NCBI GenBank assembly: GCA_900539525.1
Contig: UQCM01000010.1
Span: 6,090-70,089, forward strand
DNA from: an uncultured Blautia sp.
Lineage (GTDB): Bacteria > Bacillota > Clostridia > Lachnospirales > Lachnospiraceae
DNA length: 64,000 nt
Direction: 5' to 3'
The translations under genes were made by a program, and so were the position numbers. Shown here piece after piece: positions 1-8,373 of this stretch (position 1 is the first letter of the stretch; each line of letters starts with the position of its first letter). Below the pieces are notes generated by a model. It had not been told where the DNA came from and made no database searches. It was given only the letters and a program-made list of their open reading frames with translations.

Positions 1-2
1 AA

Positions 3-566
3 AATATTTTCCCTCCCATCCCCTCTGAGGTCATCCTGACCTTCGGAGGCTTCATGACAACCTATACAACATTAAACATCTGGCTGGTCATCCTGGCTGC
101 TACGGCAGGCTCTCTAATTGGCGCCATCTTTCTGTACGGCGTCGGCTGTCTTCTGCCGCCGCACCGCCTGAAAGCCATTCTGTCCGGACGTACCGGAAAG
201 CTTCTGCATCTCTATCCCGATGATGTGGATAAGTCCATCGAATGGTTCAACCGCACCGGCTTCACCACCGTATTCTTCTGCCGTTTCATCCCCATGATCC
301 GCAGCCTGATCTCCATCCCGGCAGGCTTCGCCCGGATGAAGCTGCTCCCCTTTCTGGTACTAACCACACTCGGAAGCTTCCTGTGGAACACAGTCCTTGT
401 GTGGGTGGGCGTCGCAGCCAGGGAATCCTGGGATATCATCGTCAAATATCTGGATTCCTATTCCGGTGCAGCCAAACTGGTACTGGCGGGGCTTGGGTGC
501 ATCGCACTTCTGTTTTTCATCCGGAAACGCATCTTCTCCAAAAAAGAAGCAACACCGGAATCGTGA
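3..566 (+). CDS. DedA/SNARE-associated family membrane protein, 5' end cut by window edge
   Basis: The frame is open from base 3, and the residues before the first in-window ATG (base 54) read NIFPPIPSEVILTFGGF, a conserved N-terminal DedA motif. The true start therefore lies left of the window and the ATG at 54 is internal. DedA proteins are multi-pass inner membrane proteins linked to lipid-carrier scrambling and membrane homeostasis. The second half shows the CRFIPMIRSLISIPAG stretch, also typical of the family, followed by two hydrophobic segments and a basic C-terminus (IRKRIFSKKE). It converges on glmS, with a short hairpin between them. The substrate cannot be told from sequence. Confidence 0.9.
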   Translation, partial: NIFPPIPSEVILTFGGFMTTYTTLNIWLVILAATAGSLIGAIFLYGVGCLLPPHRLKAILSGRTGKLLHLYPDDVDKSIEWFNRTGFTTVFFCRFIPMIRSLISIPAGFARMKLLPFLVLTTLGSFLWNTVLVWVGVAARESWDIIVKYLDSYSGAAKLVLAGLGCIALLFFIRKRIFSKKEATPES

Positions 567-567
567 C

Positions 568-597
568 ACGGGAATCACTGGCCTGTTCCCGTTCTCT
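568..597. terminator. Hairpin between convergent dedA-like gene and glmS
   Basis: ACGGGAA (568-574) pairs with TTCCCGT (586-592), followed by TCTCTT on the plus strand. It sits between two convergent genes and may end both transcripts. The T-tract is poor, so it is a weak terminator call. Confidence 0.45.
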
Positions 598-2465
598 TAC
601 TCTACCGTCACACTCTTGGCCAGATTCCGCGGCTTATCCACATCCAGTCCTCTTGCCACACTGGTGTAATACCCCAGCATCTGCAGCGGGATCACCGCCA
701 GACTGCCGATGAAATGCTCATCCACCTTCGGGATATACACGGTAAAGTCTACCGTATCCTCGATCTCATAATGTCCGTAGCTGGTCAGCCCCATCAGATA
801 GGCGCCTCTCGACTTACATTCAACCATATTGCTGACAGTCTTCTCATAAAGGTCGCTCTGAGTCAGGACACCGACCACCAGCATATGATCCTCCAGCAGA
901 CTGATGGTTCCATGCTTCAGCTCTCCGGCAGCATACGCCTCGCTGTGGATATAGCTGATCTCCTTCATCTTCAGGCTTCCCTCCAGGGAAATCGCATAAT
1001 CGATCCCTCTTCCGATGAAGAACATATCATGGGCATTCGCATACTTAAAGGAGAACCACTGCAGGCGCTCTTTATCCTCGAGCACCTTCTGGATCTTCTC
1101 CGGAAGGGTCATCAGCTCACTGATGTAGTACCGGTACTTCTCCGTATCCATCTGTTCCCGGACATAGCCGAACCGCACCGCCAGCACATAAGCGGCGATC
1201 AGCTGCGTGCTGTAAGCCTTGGTCGTGGCCACTGCGATCTCCGGTCCCGCCAGCGTGTAAAAGACATGATCCGCCTCCCTTGCGATGGAGGAGCCCACCA
1301 CATTCACGATCGCCATGGTCCGGATGCCTCTGCTCTTTGCCTCCCTCAGCGCTGCAAGGCTGTCCGCCGTCTCACCGGACTGACTGATGATGATCACCAG
1401 CCCGTTCTCATCCAGAAGAGGTTTCCGGTAGCGGAACTCCGATGCCAGCTCCACTCTCACCGGGATCTTTGCCAGATCCTCGATCACATACTGCGCCGCC
1501 ATGCCCACATGCCATGCCGAACCGCAGGCAACGATATAGATCTGGGAAAGCTTCCGGATCTCCTCATCGGTCAGTCCTGTCTGGCTCAGATCGATCTCCT
1601 CATCCTGAATGACGGAATTCAGCGTGTCCAGCACCGCCTTCGGCTGCTCATGGATCTCCTTCATCATAAAATGCTCAAATCCTGCCTTCTCCGCCGCCTC
1701 GGCATCCCATTCGATCTGTACCTGCTCCTTTTCGATCTCATCACCGTCCAGATTGTAGAATGCCGCGTGTCCTGCAGACAGCTTCGCCAGCTCCAGATTT
1801 CCGATATAGTACACCTGTCTCGTATACTTCAGGATCGCCGGAACATCCGATGCCACATAGGTCTCCCCGTCGGTCACCCCGATGATCATCGGACTGTCTT
1901 TCCTTGCCGCATAGATCTCACCCGGATAATCCCGGAACATGACTGCCAGTGCATAGGAGCCACGTACTCTCACCATCGTCCTGGTGATCGCATCGATGGG
2001 TCCCATATGATACTTATTGTAGTAGTAGTCCACCAGCTTCACGACCACCTCCGTGTCTGTCTGGCTGTAGAAGGTATAGCCATGGCGCAGCAGCTTATCC
2101 TTCAGCTCCTGAAAATTCTCAATGATCCCGTTATGGACACCGACCACCTCTGAGTCATCCGTTCTCAGCTTCGCATCTGCCAGGCTCCCCGATACGTGGG
2201 GATGTGCATTCCTCTCACTTGGCTCCCCGTGTGTCGCCCACCGGGTATGCCCGATGCCGCAGGTCCCCGTGACCGCCTCCCCGTTGTTCGTCTTCTCTGC
2301 CAGCACACGAAGCCTCCCCTTGGCCTTTACGACCTTCACCTTCTCGCTGCCGTCCCTGACTGCCAGACCGGCTGAATCATATCCCCTGTATTCCAGCTTT
2401 GCCAGCCCGTCCAGAAGGATCGGCGCCGCCTGTCCACTTCCTGTATAACCAACAATTCCACACAT
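597..2465 (-). CDS. glmS: Glutamine-fructose-6-phosphate aminotransferase (isomerizing)
   Basis: GlmS makes glucosamine-6-phosphate from fructose-6-phosphate and glutamine, the first committed step to UDP-GlcNAc and peptidoglycan. The start at 2465 gives MCGIVGYTG, placing the catalytic cysteine second as required in N-terminal nucleophile amidotransferases. An upstream ATG at 2516 would bury that cysteine. The RBS AAAGGAGA lies just upstream. Residues 2 to about 215 are the glutaminase domain, followed by two SIS sugar-isomerase domains, and the C-terminus ends PRNLAKSVTVE, the conserved tail. The length of 622 residues is a little above the family's usual 600-610. No glmS ribozyme was seen upstream. 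Confidence 0.97.
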   Translation of the reverse strand: MCGIVGYTGSGQAAPILLDGLAKLEYRGYDSAGLAVRDGSEKVKVVKAKGRLRVLAEKTNNGEAVTGTCGIGHTRWATHGEPSERNAHPHVSGSLADAKLRTDDSEVVGVHNGIIENFQELKDKLLRHGYTFYSQTDTEVVVKLVDYYYNKYHMGPIDAITRTMVRVRGSYALAVMFRDYPGEIYAARKDSPMIIGVTDGETYVASDVPAILKYTRQVYYIGNLELAKLSAGHAAFYNLDGDEIEKEQVQIEWDAEAAEKAGFEHFMMKEIHEQPKAVLDTLNSVIQDEEIDLSQTGLTDEEIRKLSQIYIVACGSAWHVGMAAQYVIEDLAKIPVRVELASEFRYRKPLLDENGLVIIISQSGETADSLAALREAKSRGIRTMAIVNVVGSSIAREADHVFYTLAGPEIAVATTKAYSTQLIAAYVLAVRFGYVREQMDTEKYRYYISELMTLPEKIQKVLEDKERLQWFSFKYANAHDMFFIGRGIDYAISLEGSLKMKEISYIHSEAYAAGELKHGTISLLEDHMLVVGVLTQSDLYEKTVSNMVECKSRGAYLMGLTSYGHYEIEDTVDFTVYIPKVDEHFIGSLAVIPLQMLGYYTSVARGLDVDKPRNLAKSVTVE

Positions 2466-2567
2466 AGATTCTATCTCCTTTATCCCGGACTGAACGGTTC
2501 TATCCCTGCGTTTCACAGCATCCGGTCCGTTACATCACTCTTTTGTATTTGTAACTGAATCTTTGTC

Positions 2568-2576
2568 ATTGTATCA
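2568..2576 (-). promoter_or_regulatory. Possible extended -10 promoter for glmS
   Basis: On the minus strand the bases read TGATACAAT, an extended -10 (TGn then TACAAT) about 100 bases before the glmS start. No good -35 element lies 16-18 bases upstream (TTTATT is the best), so this rests on the extended -10 alone. Confidence 0.4.
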
Positions 2577-2693
2577 CAGCTTTTGCAAACAATAAACCTT
2601 TTGTGCAAAAAAAAAATACTAAATATACAAAAACAAGCCATTGTGATACCACTTTGCTTCGCCCGTATAACCCATGAAACCCAACAATACATG

Positions 2694-2739
2694 AAAAAAG
2701 GTCTGTACAGTACAGCAACTCTCCCTGTGCTAACAGACC
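2694..2739 (-). terminator. Rho-independent terminator downstream of the dehydratase gene
   Basis: On the minus strand GGTCTGT (2739-2733) pairs with ACAGACC (2706-2700), followed at once by six T (2699-2694). It ends the minus-strand transcript coming from the dehydratase gene and the short membrane-peptide frame between them. Confidence 0.75.
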
Positions 2740-2754
2740 CTGTATCCTCTTCCC

Positions 2755-2832
2755 TTATGCAGTTTTTCTTCTCTTATACAGTGCAAAGAATCCGATTCCG
2801 GCAAAAGCCACAGCCGCCAGTGCCAGAACCAT
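2755..2832 (-). CDS. Possible 25-residue membrane peptide or remnant of a sortase-type anchor
   Basis: The frame starts ATG-GTT-CTG and encodes one hydrophobic helix (MVLALAAVAFAGIGFFALY) followed by the basic tail KRRKTA and a stop. This is the layout of the last 25-30 residues of LPXTG surface proteins, in which a hydrophobic span is followed by a positive tail. No LPXTG motif or longer gene precedes it; the frame is open upstream for only about 19 codons. A GGAAGGA sequence lies about 11 bases upstream of the ATG. It sits between the dehydratase gene and its terminator. It is either a small membrane protein or the stump of a lost surface-protein gene; I cannot choose between these. Confidence 0.3.
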   Translation of the reverse strand: MVLALAAVAFAGIGFFALYKRRKTA

Positions 2833-2937
2833 CGTTAGATTCCTTCCTTCAAACCTCCTGAGAAAAAGATTCTCATGAACATCACAGCATTCTCATAACA
2901 GCCAGCTGTGTAACCCTGCTGAATCGGTGTATCGTAC

Positions 2938-4878
2938 TTACACAAACGCCAGTTCCTTCCGTTCTTTCATCTCATCCATTTCCTCAGCCTTTACATTCAC
3001 TTCTTCCGGCGTTTTAAAGTTCGGGACCACCGTCCTTAAAGCCTCACGCACCAGATCATCATCCTCGGTCTCGCATGCCCGCTTAAGGATATCCATTTTT
3101 TCTGCAATCTCTGCTTCACTCAGTGGAGTATCCCGCTCGATAAAGATCAGGCTGTTGTCCGTTTTATCCAGTTCTTCTGTCTTTACAAGAAGCTCCTCAT
3201 AGAGTTTTTCTCCCGGCCGCAGGCCGGTTTCTATGATCTCGACACCCTGTACCCCGGACAGGCGGATCATATTCTCTGCCAGGTCAAGGATCCGTATCGG
3301 CTGACCCATATCAAGCACAAAAAGCTCTCCATTGTCTGCCATTGCACCACTTGCCAGAACCAGCTGACTGGCTTCCGGAATCGTCATGAAATACCGGATG
3401 ATACGCTTATCCGTAACCGTTACCGGACCGCCATTGGCGATCTGTCTCTTAAATAGTGGAATCACAGAACCCGCTGACCCAAGCACATTTCCAAAACGGG
3501 TCGCACTATACGTTACCCTGCCATGCGTACTTGCACTTTGAACGAGCAACTCACACATTCGTTTCGTTGCACCCATGACATTGGTGGGATTGACCGCCTT
3601 ATCCGTAGACACCATCATAAAACGCTCTGCACCATACGCTTCACACAGATCGATCACATTTTTTGTGCCGAACACATTGTTCTGAACTGCTTCTACACAA
3701 TTATGCTCCATCAGTGGAACGTGTTTGTGTGCTGCGGCGTTGATTACGATCTGCGGATGATAGGTACGGAACACCTTTTCCAGAGCCTTCTTATGGGTAA
3801 TGGACATAACCTCGATCTGCACATCCAGCTTTCCGGCATATGCCATCTTCAGCTCCTGCTGAACATCGTAAGCCCCGTTCTCATGAATATCCAGTATGAT
3901 GATCTGCTTCGGGTTCATCTTCGCCAGCTGACGGCAAAGCTCGGAGCCGATCGAACCGCCTCCTCCTGTGATCAGGATGACTTTATCACGATAGTAAGCA
4001 CTGGTTTGTTCATCGTTCACCTTGATCGGCTTTCGAAACAGCAGTTCTTCAATATCAAACTCTCTTAAATGCCGCTTTCCACCGGCCGCCTGCATCGTTG
4101 GATAGTCGTATACTTTGATCTTATATCCGGCATTCTTATATTGATCATACAGGCTTTTCTTCTTCCCATCGTCAAGACCCGGAATGGCAAATATCACTTC
4201 CTGAATATCCAGCAGCTTCAGATTCTCAAGAATTGTCTGATCCTCCAACAGCACAGGTATCCCATGAATGTCTCTTCCAGCTTTCTCTTTACTCACATCA
4301 ACAAAACAACACGGTGCATATGCTGAGGCTGCATTATTCAAAAGTTCCTCCGCCAGACTCACACCCACACGGCCGGCACCAATGATCGCAATATTGATCT
4401 TGGTGGCGTCAAGTGTCCGTTCTCCGACAATCCTCCTACCTGCAAACAATTTCAGGATAAAGAGAAGACGTCTGCCGGACACTGTCGTATCATTGCCGCA
4501 TTTGAATGCATAACGATAGAGCATCCGTATAGTGAGTGAACCTAACAGGTTCATGGATGCAATCGCAGCAATCCTCGCAAAGAGAATATGCTCGATCGGC
4601 AGAACACGCTCCAGGAAGAGCATCGCAAGAAAAGCTGCAGCATCAGCTGCTACCAGACGGATGTAACACTGAATCCCGCCATATCTCCAGATCTGCCCAT
4701 AGACATTTCCCAAAAGCCTTGAAAGAAAAATGCAGAGAAACGCTATCGCAATATGTACTGCTACACCTGAAGCAGAGAGCTTACTACCGGAAAAAACCAG
4801 GAACAACAGGTCAGCTGCAATCAGTATAATAATATCGTAGACAACCAGCTGCCAACGAATACGATTATGTTTCTTCAT
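2938..4878 (-). CDS. Membrane-bound nucleoside-diphosphate-sugar 4,6-dehydratase/epimerase (CapD/PglF/WbpM family)
   Basis: Members convert UDP-GlcNAc to a 4-keto-6-deoxy sugar at the inner face of the membrane, supplying capsule, glycan or glycoprotein precursors. The start at 4878 is set by GGAGGGAG nine bases upstream; an earlier in-frame ATG at 4917 lacks this. The 646-residue product has about four N-terminal membrane helices (residues 8-130). A first Rossmann segment follows (GAGRVGVSLAEEL), then the catalytic short-chain dehydrogenase domain with GGGGSIGSELCRQ. In the STDKAVNPTNVMGATKR motif Met takes the place of the usual Tyr, as in PglF/WbpM-type dehydratases. It is a lone gene, with no glycosyltransferases beside it. 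The sugar product is not determined. Confidence 0.88.
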   Translation of the reverse strand: MKKHNRIRWQLVVYDIIILIAADLLFLVFSGSKLSASGVAVHIAIAFLCIFLSRLLGNVYGQIWRYGGIQCYIRLVAADAAAFLAMLFLERVLPIEHILFARIAAIASMNLLGSLTIRMLYRYAFKCGNDTTVSGRRLLFILKLFAGRRIVGERTLDATKINIAIIGAGRVGVSLAEELLNNAASAYAPCCFVDVSKEKAGRDIHGIPVLLEDQTILENLKLLDIQEVIFAIPGLDDGKKKSLYDQYKNAGYKIKVYDYPTMQAAGGKRHLREFDIEELLFRKPIKVNDEQTSAYYRDKVILITGGGGSIGSELCRQLAKMNPKQIIILDIHENGAYDVQQELKMAYAGKLDVQIEVMSITHKKALEKVFRTYHPQIVINAAAHKHVPLMEHNCVEAVQNNVFGTKNVIDLCEAYGAERFMMVSTDKAVNPTNVMGATKRMCELLVQSASTHGRVTYSATRFGNVLGSAGSVIPLFKRQIANGGPVTVTDKRIIRYFMTIPEASQLVLASGAMADNGELFVLDMGQPIRILDLAENMIRLSGVQGVEIIETGLRPGEKLYEELLVKTEELDKTDNSLIFIERDTPLSEAEIAEKMDILKRACETEDDDLVREALRTVVPNFKTPEEVNVKAEEMDEMKERKELAFV

Positions 4879-5203
4879 ATGTTCTTCTCCCTCCACTGTG
4901 CAAACAAAAGTTTGCATTATCCTCTCTGTATCAATCGCTTACCATACGTTTTATCGTAATTCTACTATCTCTGCTGCACAGACTTCGATACGATCTCCAG
5001 TCCCATCTGTACAGTCTGCACTCTTCCGAACATCTCCATCTCCGGCTCTTATACTGTGTATCCTGCCAGTACATCGGTTCGCAAATAACCAGATTCTCTT
5101 CTCTTGTGCAGATGGCAGAACACTCTAAAGCCATCCGGATCTTATGCACACTGCATAAAAATAAGGGGGCATTTATCCCTCCTCCCACGCACATCTCTTA
5201 TAT
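4879..5203 (-). other. Long untranslated leader of the dehydratase gene
   Basis: About 325 bases separate the predicted transcription start from the dehydratase start codon. The leader contains a strong Shine-Dalgarno-like GGGAGGAGGG followed by ATG CCC CCT and a 15-codon frame (minus strand, start 5176). Just before the gene's own RBS is a hairpin TGCAAAC-AAAA-GTTTGCA (4899-4916). An 87-codon frame overlapping the leader has no family resemblance I recognise. I could not match the leader to a known riboswitch. Confidence 0.4.
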
Positions 5204-5209
5204 TACTGT

Positions 5210-5238
5210 ATTATAGCAGAATCTTAACACGAACGCAA
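5210..5238 (-). promoter_or_regulatory. Sigma-A promoter for the dehydratase gene
   Basis: On the minus strand TTGCGT (5238-5233), 17 bases and TATAAT (5215-5210), with TGC directly before the -10, form a near-consensus housekeeping promoter. It lies about 330 bases before the gene start. Confidence 0.75.
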
Positions 5239-5417
5239 CATTTTCCCGTGTATCACATATCTTTTATACAATTTCATCCATTTTTACAATGCTTATTGTA
5301 ATAGTACGCTACAATTTTGTAACATTTTTCATGATACTTTCCATTGCACTTTTTCTATAGAAATACTGGGAATTTGCTTTTTCCACTGCTCTTTTCCTAT
5401 GAAAATACTGAAAATTG

Positions 5418-5465
5418 GTAACTGTTCAGAGTCATAAAGGTCATATGCACTTCTGCATATGACCC
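5418..5465. repeat. Palindromic repeat with GTAACTGTTCAGAG end
   Basis: GTAACTGTTCAGAG (5418-5431) is followed by a perfect 11-bp palindrome GGTCATATGCA-CTTC-TGCATATGACC (5440-5465). The GTAACTGTTCA end recurs at 28923, 49128 and 50815, and its relatives flank palindromes near 12356 and 54290. It appears to be a dispersed intergenic repeat. The rest of 5239-5569 shows no gene. Confidence 0.55.
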
Positions 5466-5569
5466 CTTAATGCTGCTCTATCACATTCTCTCCCGAAACT
5501 GCATGAAAAACTCTGTACTGGCAGCCAGCCGCAGCCACTTTCTCAGGATTGACTCCTCTACCAGTATAC

Positions 5570-5732
5570 TAGTATAGCGTCCGATAAATAACTGGACCAA
5601 TCGCGCAGAATGCTTTTTCGAGTGTGCAGGTCAAAAAACGCAGGCGTAGCGGGCTACGCTGAGGATTTTACACCTGTGACATCGGGAAAGCAGACCAGCG
5701 AAACATAAGGTTATTTGGTGTGGGTTATACTA
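5570..5732. mobile_element. 163-bp MITE-like element, copy 1
   Basis: The right end reads GGTGTGGGTTATACTA and the left end is a decayed inverted copy (TAGTATAGCGTCC). The interior contains GCGTAGCGGGCTACGC and a stretch shared almost base for base with 54472-54634: GCAGGCGTAGCGGGCTACGC, then GAAAGCAGACCAGCGAAACA and GGTTATTTGGTGTGGG. Both copies are 163 bp counting the terminal TA, and TA at both ends fits insertion at a TA target, as in IS630/Tc1-like elements. There is no coding capacity. Its last bases supply the stop codon of metA. Confidence 0.75.
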
Positions 5733-6650
5733 GAACGGTGTACCGTCCAGATCATACGGTGTACTCTGATATACGTAGTAGTTCAGCCAGTTCGTATACA
5801 GGTTGTTCGCATGAGCTCTCCACATCAACAGTGGTTTCACGGTGCAGTCATCGTTCTGATAATAGTTCTTCGGAATCTGGATGTCCAGTCCCTTTCCAAG
5901 GTCGCGCTTGTACTCTCCGTCCAGTGTCACCCGGTCGTACTCAGGATGACCCATGACAAAGATCTGACGTCCCTCCTTTGCCATGCCCAGAAAGAAGCCC
6001 GCTTCTTCTGATTCTGCCAGAATCGTGATCTCCTCGCAGGCACGGATGTCCTCGACAGGAACCTCTGTATGTCTGGAATGTGGCGCCAGAAACATATCAT
6101 CAAATCCCCTTACCAGCGGAATCTTCCGGTTCATCACTCTATGCCAGAAGAGTCCGAAGCATTTTTCCGGCAACCGCTTCTTCTTCAACCCGTAGTGATG
6201 GTAAAGCCCTGCCTGGGCTGCCCAGCAGAGATAGATCGTGGAAGTGACATGTTTTTCACTCCAGTCCATAATCGTCACCAGTTCCTCCCAGTAGTCCACA
6301 TCTTCAAATTCCATATGTTCCACCGGAGCTCCTGTGATAATCATTCCATCGAATTTCCGCCTTCTGATCTGATCGAACTCCACATAGAATTTGTTCAGAT
6401 GGCTGGTGGAGGTGTTTTTTGATTCGTGACTGCTCATCATCATGAAGGTCACATCCACCTGAAGCGGCGTGTTGGACAGGGAGCGCAGAAGCTGCAGCTC
6501 TGTCTCCTCCTTCAGTGGCATCAGGTTCAGGATCAGAATCTGGATGGGGCGGATATCCTGATGGATCGCCCGGTTCTCATCCATGACGAAGATGTTCTCT
6601 CTTTCGAGTATTTCCTTTGCTGGCAGCTCTGCCTGGACTTTAATTGGCAT
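5730..6650 (-). CDS. metA: Homoserine O-acetyltransferase, MetA type
   Basis: It acylates homoserine at the branch to methionine. The 306-residue product matches MetA along its length, with nucleophile Cys142 (LCWAAQ) and His235/Glu237 in GHPEY at the canonical positions. Residue 111 is Glu (TGAPVEHMEF). In characterised MetA enzymes Glu111 gives acetyl-CoA and Gly111 gives succinyl-CoA specificity, so this is predicted to be an acetyltransferase despite the usual succinyltransferase label. The RBS AAAGGAAG precedes the ATG. The stop codon TAG belongs to the terminal TAGTATAACCC of the adjacent repeat element, so the natural C-terminus may have been altered slightly. Confidence 0.95.
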   Translation of the reverse strand: MPIKVQAELPAKEILERENIFVMDENRAIHQDIRPIQILILNLMPLKEETELQLLRSLSNTPLQVDVTFMMMSSHESKNTSTSHLNKFYVEFDQIRRRKFDGMIITGAPVEHMEFEDVDYWEELVTIMDWSEKHVTSTIYLCWAAQAGLYHHYGLKKKRLPEKCFGLFWHRVMNRKIPLVRGFDDMFLAPHSRHTEVPVEDIRACEEITILAESEEAGFFLGMAKEGRQIFVMGHPEYDRVTLDGEYKRDLGKGLDIQIPKNYYQNDDCTVKPLLMWRAHANNLYTNWLNYYVYQSTPYDLDGTPF

Positions 6651-6744
6651 ATTTTATTCTTCCTTTCTATACTATATATTTTGCTTTCTATGGGAAATCT
6701 GCACGGTCTGTTTTTTCCTTTTGCTGCATGGCTGAACTGGTGAG

Positions 6745-8370
6745 TCACATTAAAGGTGCTACGAGGCGGAGGAGTTTGGCGGCGATGCGGCTGGGGAGGG
6801 GGAGTTTCCCGAAGTCGCTCTGGTTCATCCGCTGGCACTGCTTCAGGGTGTCCTGGAAGTCCTGCTCGATGCGCGGGATCTCTGCGTTGCGGTACAGGTA
6901 TGCGGCGCATTCGAAATGCAGATAGAGGCTGCGGAAGTCCATGTTGATGGTTCCCACGACCGCTTTTCTGTCATCGGAGGTGAATACTTTCGCATGAACA
7001 AAGCCCGGTGTGAATTCGTAGATCTGCACGCCTGCATCCATCAGCTCATTGTAGTAGGTCTTTGCCAGCAGGAAGGCATACATCTTGTCCGGTATATGAG
7101 GCATGATGATGATGACTTCCACTCCTCGCTTTGCCGCGTAGGTGAGTGCCGTGATCATATCATGATCCAGGATCAGATACGGGGTCATGATATGCACATA
7201 ATTCTTCGCCGTATACAGGATATCCATATAGACATGTTCGCCCACAGGCTCATTGTCCAGCGGACTGTCTCCGTATGGCATGACAAATCCGTCCCCGGGC
7301 TGCGGAACCTTTTCCTGCTCCACATTCAGATACCGGTCGAAATCCTCCGGTTTCTCTTTTCTCTCTATATTCCACATTTCGAGAAACATCAGTGTAAAGC
7401 TGCGGACCGCATCTCCTTTGAGCATGATCGCCGTGTCCTTCCAGACACCGAACCGCTCTTTTTTTCCGATGTATTCGTCTGCCAGGTTGATGCCTCCGGT
7501 AAATGCCACCTTTCCGTCGATCACCACGATTTTCCTGTGGTCTCTGTTGTTCTGGTAGGTGGAAAGCGCCGGAACCACCGGTGCAAACATATGGCACTGG
7601 ATTCCCATTTCCTCGAGCGTCCTGGGATAATGGTAGGGGAGCAGGGTGAAACTGCAGGTTCCGTCATAGAGGAAGCGCACTTCCACGCCTTCTTCCGCTT
7701 TTCGTCTGAGGATCTCCAGGATGGTGTCCCACATGTAGCCTTTTGCCACGATGAAGTATTCCATGAAAATGAAGTGTTCCGCCTTTTCCAGCTGAACCAC
7801 CAGCTCTTCAAATTTCTCCATACCGCAGGAAAAGTATTTTACCGAGGTATTCTGATAGGTCGGGAATCCTCCGCACCGATATACGTATTCGGACAGATGG
7901 GGCATCTCCGTGCTCTCTTCTGCGAGCTTCTGTTTTACTTCCTTCTCCTGTGTCCAGTAGCACATAGTCTCGATGTGCATTTTCTGGATCTTCTTATTGA
8001 TGGCTTTTGGTACCGGCTGCATCTCTACGAACAGATAGAGCAGCGAGCCGAACACGGGCCATCCCAGGATCAGGATGATCCATGAGATCATAAATGCCGG
8101 ATTTTCCCGTTTATTTATGATATGTACGACCAGAACGACAGCCAGTGCCTTCATGACGAAGTTCAGGATCACTCCTTTTTCCTGCAGGTACCGGTAGGCG
8201 ATAAACAGCATCAGCACCTGGAGCAGAAGGAGGAGGATGATCACGGCCGTCCTGCCGAAGATCACACCGAAGATTCCCTTTCTGCCCTTTTCGATCGTCT
8301 GGCTTTCATCAATCTTTTTTCGGATGGTGTCTTTTGTTTCCTTTATGATTTCTTTTTTCTCTTCCAGCAT
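6745..8370 (-). CDS. cls: Cardiolipin synthase, phospholipase D superfamily
   Basis: It condenses phosphatidylglycerol to cardiolipin at the membrane. The 541-residue product has hydrophobic segments near residues 35-55, 65-85 and 95-115. Two HKD phospholipase-D motifs follow: HRKIVVIDGKVAFTGG in the first half and HAKVFTSDDRKAVVGTINMD in the second, each with its His, Lys and Asp. The start lies 3 bases after the ligA stop (TAA GAC ATG), so it is transcribed and probably translated with ligA. The leading 30 residues (EEKKEIIKETKDTIRKK) are unusually charged and helical before the first membrane span. Confidence 0.93.
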   Translation of the reverse strand: MLEEKKEIIKETKDTIRKKIDESQTIEKGRKGIFGVIFGRTAVIILLLLLQVLMLFIAYRYLQEKGVILNFVMKALAVVLVVHIINKRENPAFMISWIILILGWPVFGSLLYLFVEMQPVPKAINKKIQKMHIETMCYWTQEKEVKQKLAEESTEMPHLSEYVYRCGGFPTYQNTSVKYFSCGMEKFEELVVQLEKAEHFIFMEYFIVAKGYMWDTILEILRRKAEEGVEVRFLYDGTCSFTLLPYHYPRTLEEMGIQCHMFAPVVPALSTYQNNRDHRKIVVIDGKVAFTGGINLADEYIGKKERFGVWKDTAIMLKGDAVRSFTLMFLEMWNIERKEKPEDFDRYLNVEQEKVPQPGDGFVMPYGDSPLDNEPVGEHVYMDILYTAKNYVHIMTPYLILDHDMITALTYAAKRGVEVIIIMPHIPDKMYAFLLAKTYYNELMDAGVQIYEFTPGFVHAKVFTSDDRKAVVGTINMDFRSLYLHFECAAYLYRNAEIPRIEQDFQDTLKQCQRMNQSDFGKLPLPSRIAAKLLRLVAPLM

Positions 8371-8373
8371 GTC

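Noticed and set aside
714..2153. 479-codon open frame on the plus strand opposite glmS
   Set aside because: It is an antisense shadow of glmS with no RBS and a His/Leu/Arg-rich composition typical of reversed coding sequence.
2466..2700. glmS ribozyme upstream of glmS
   Set aside because: The region does not contain the conserved glmS ribozyme core; only a simple extended -10 promoter and short leader were seen.
4931..5194. 87-codon minus-strand frame before the dehydratase gene
   Set aside because: No RBS, no recognised family and odd Cys/Trp/Arg-rich composition; treated as part of a leader, though not fully excluded.
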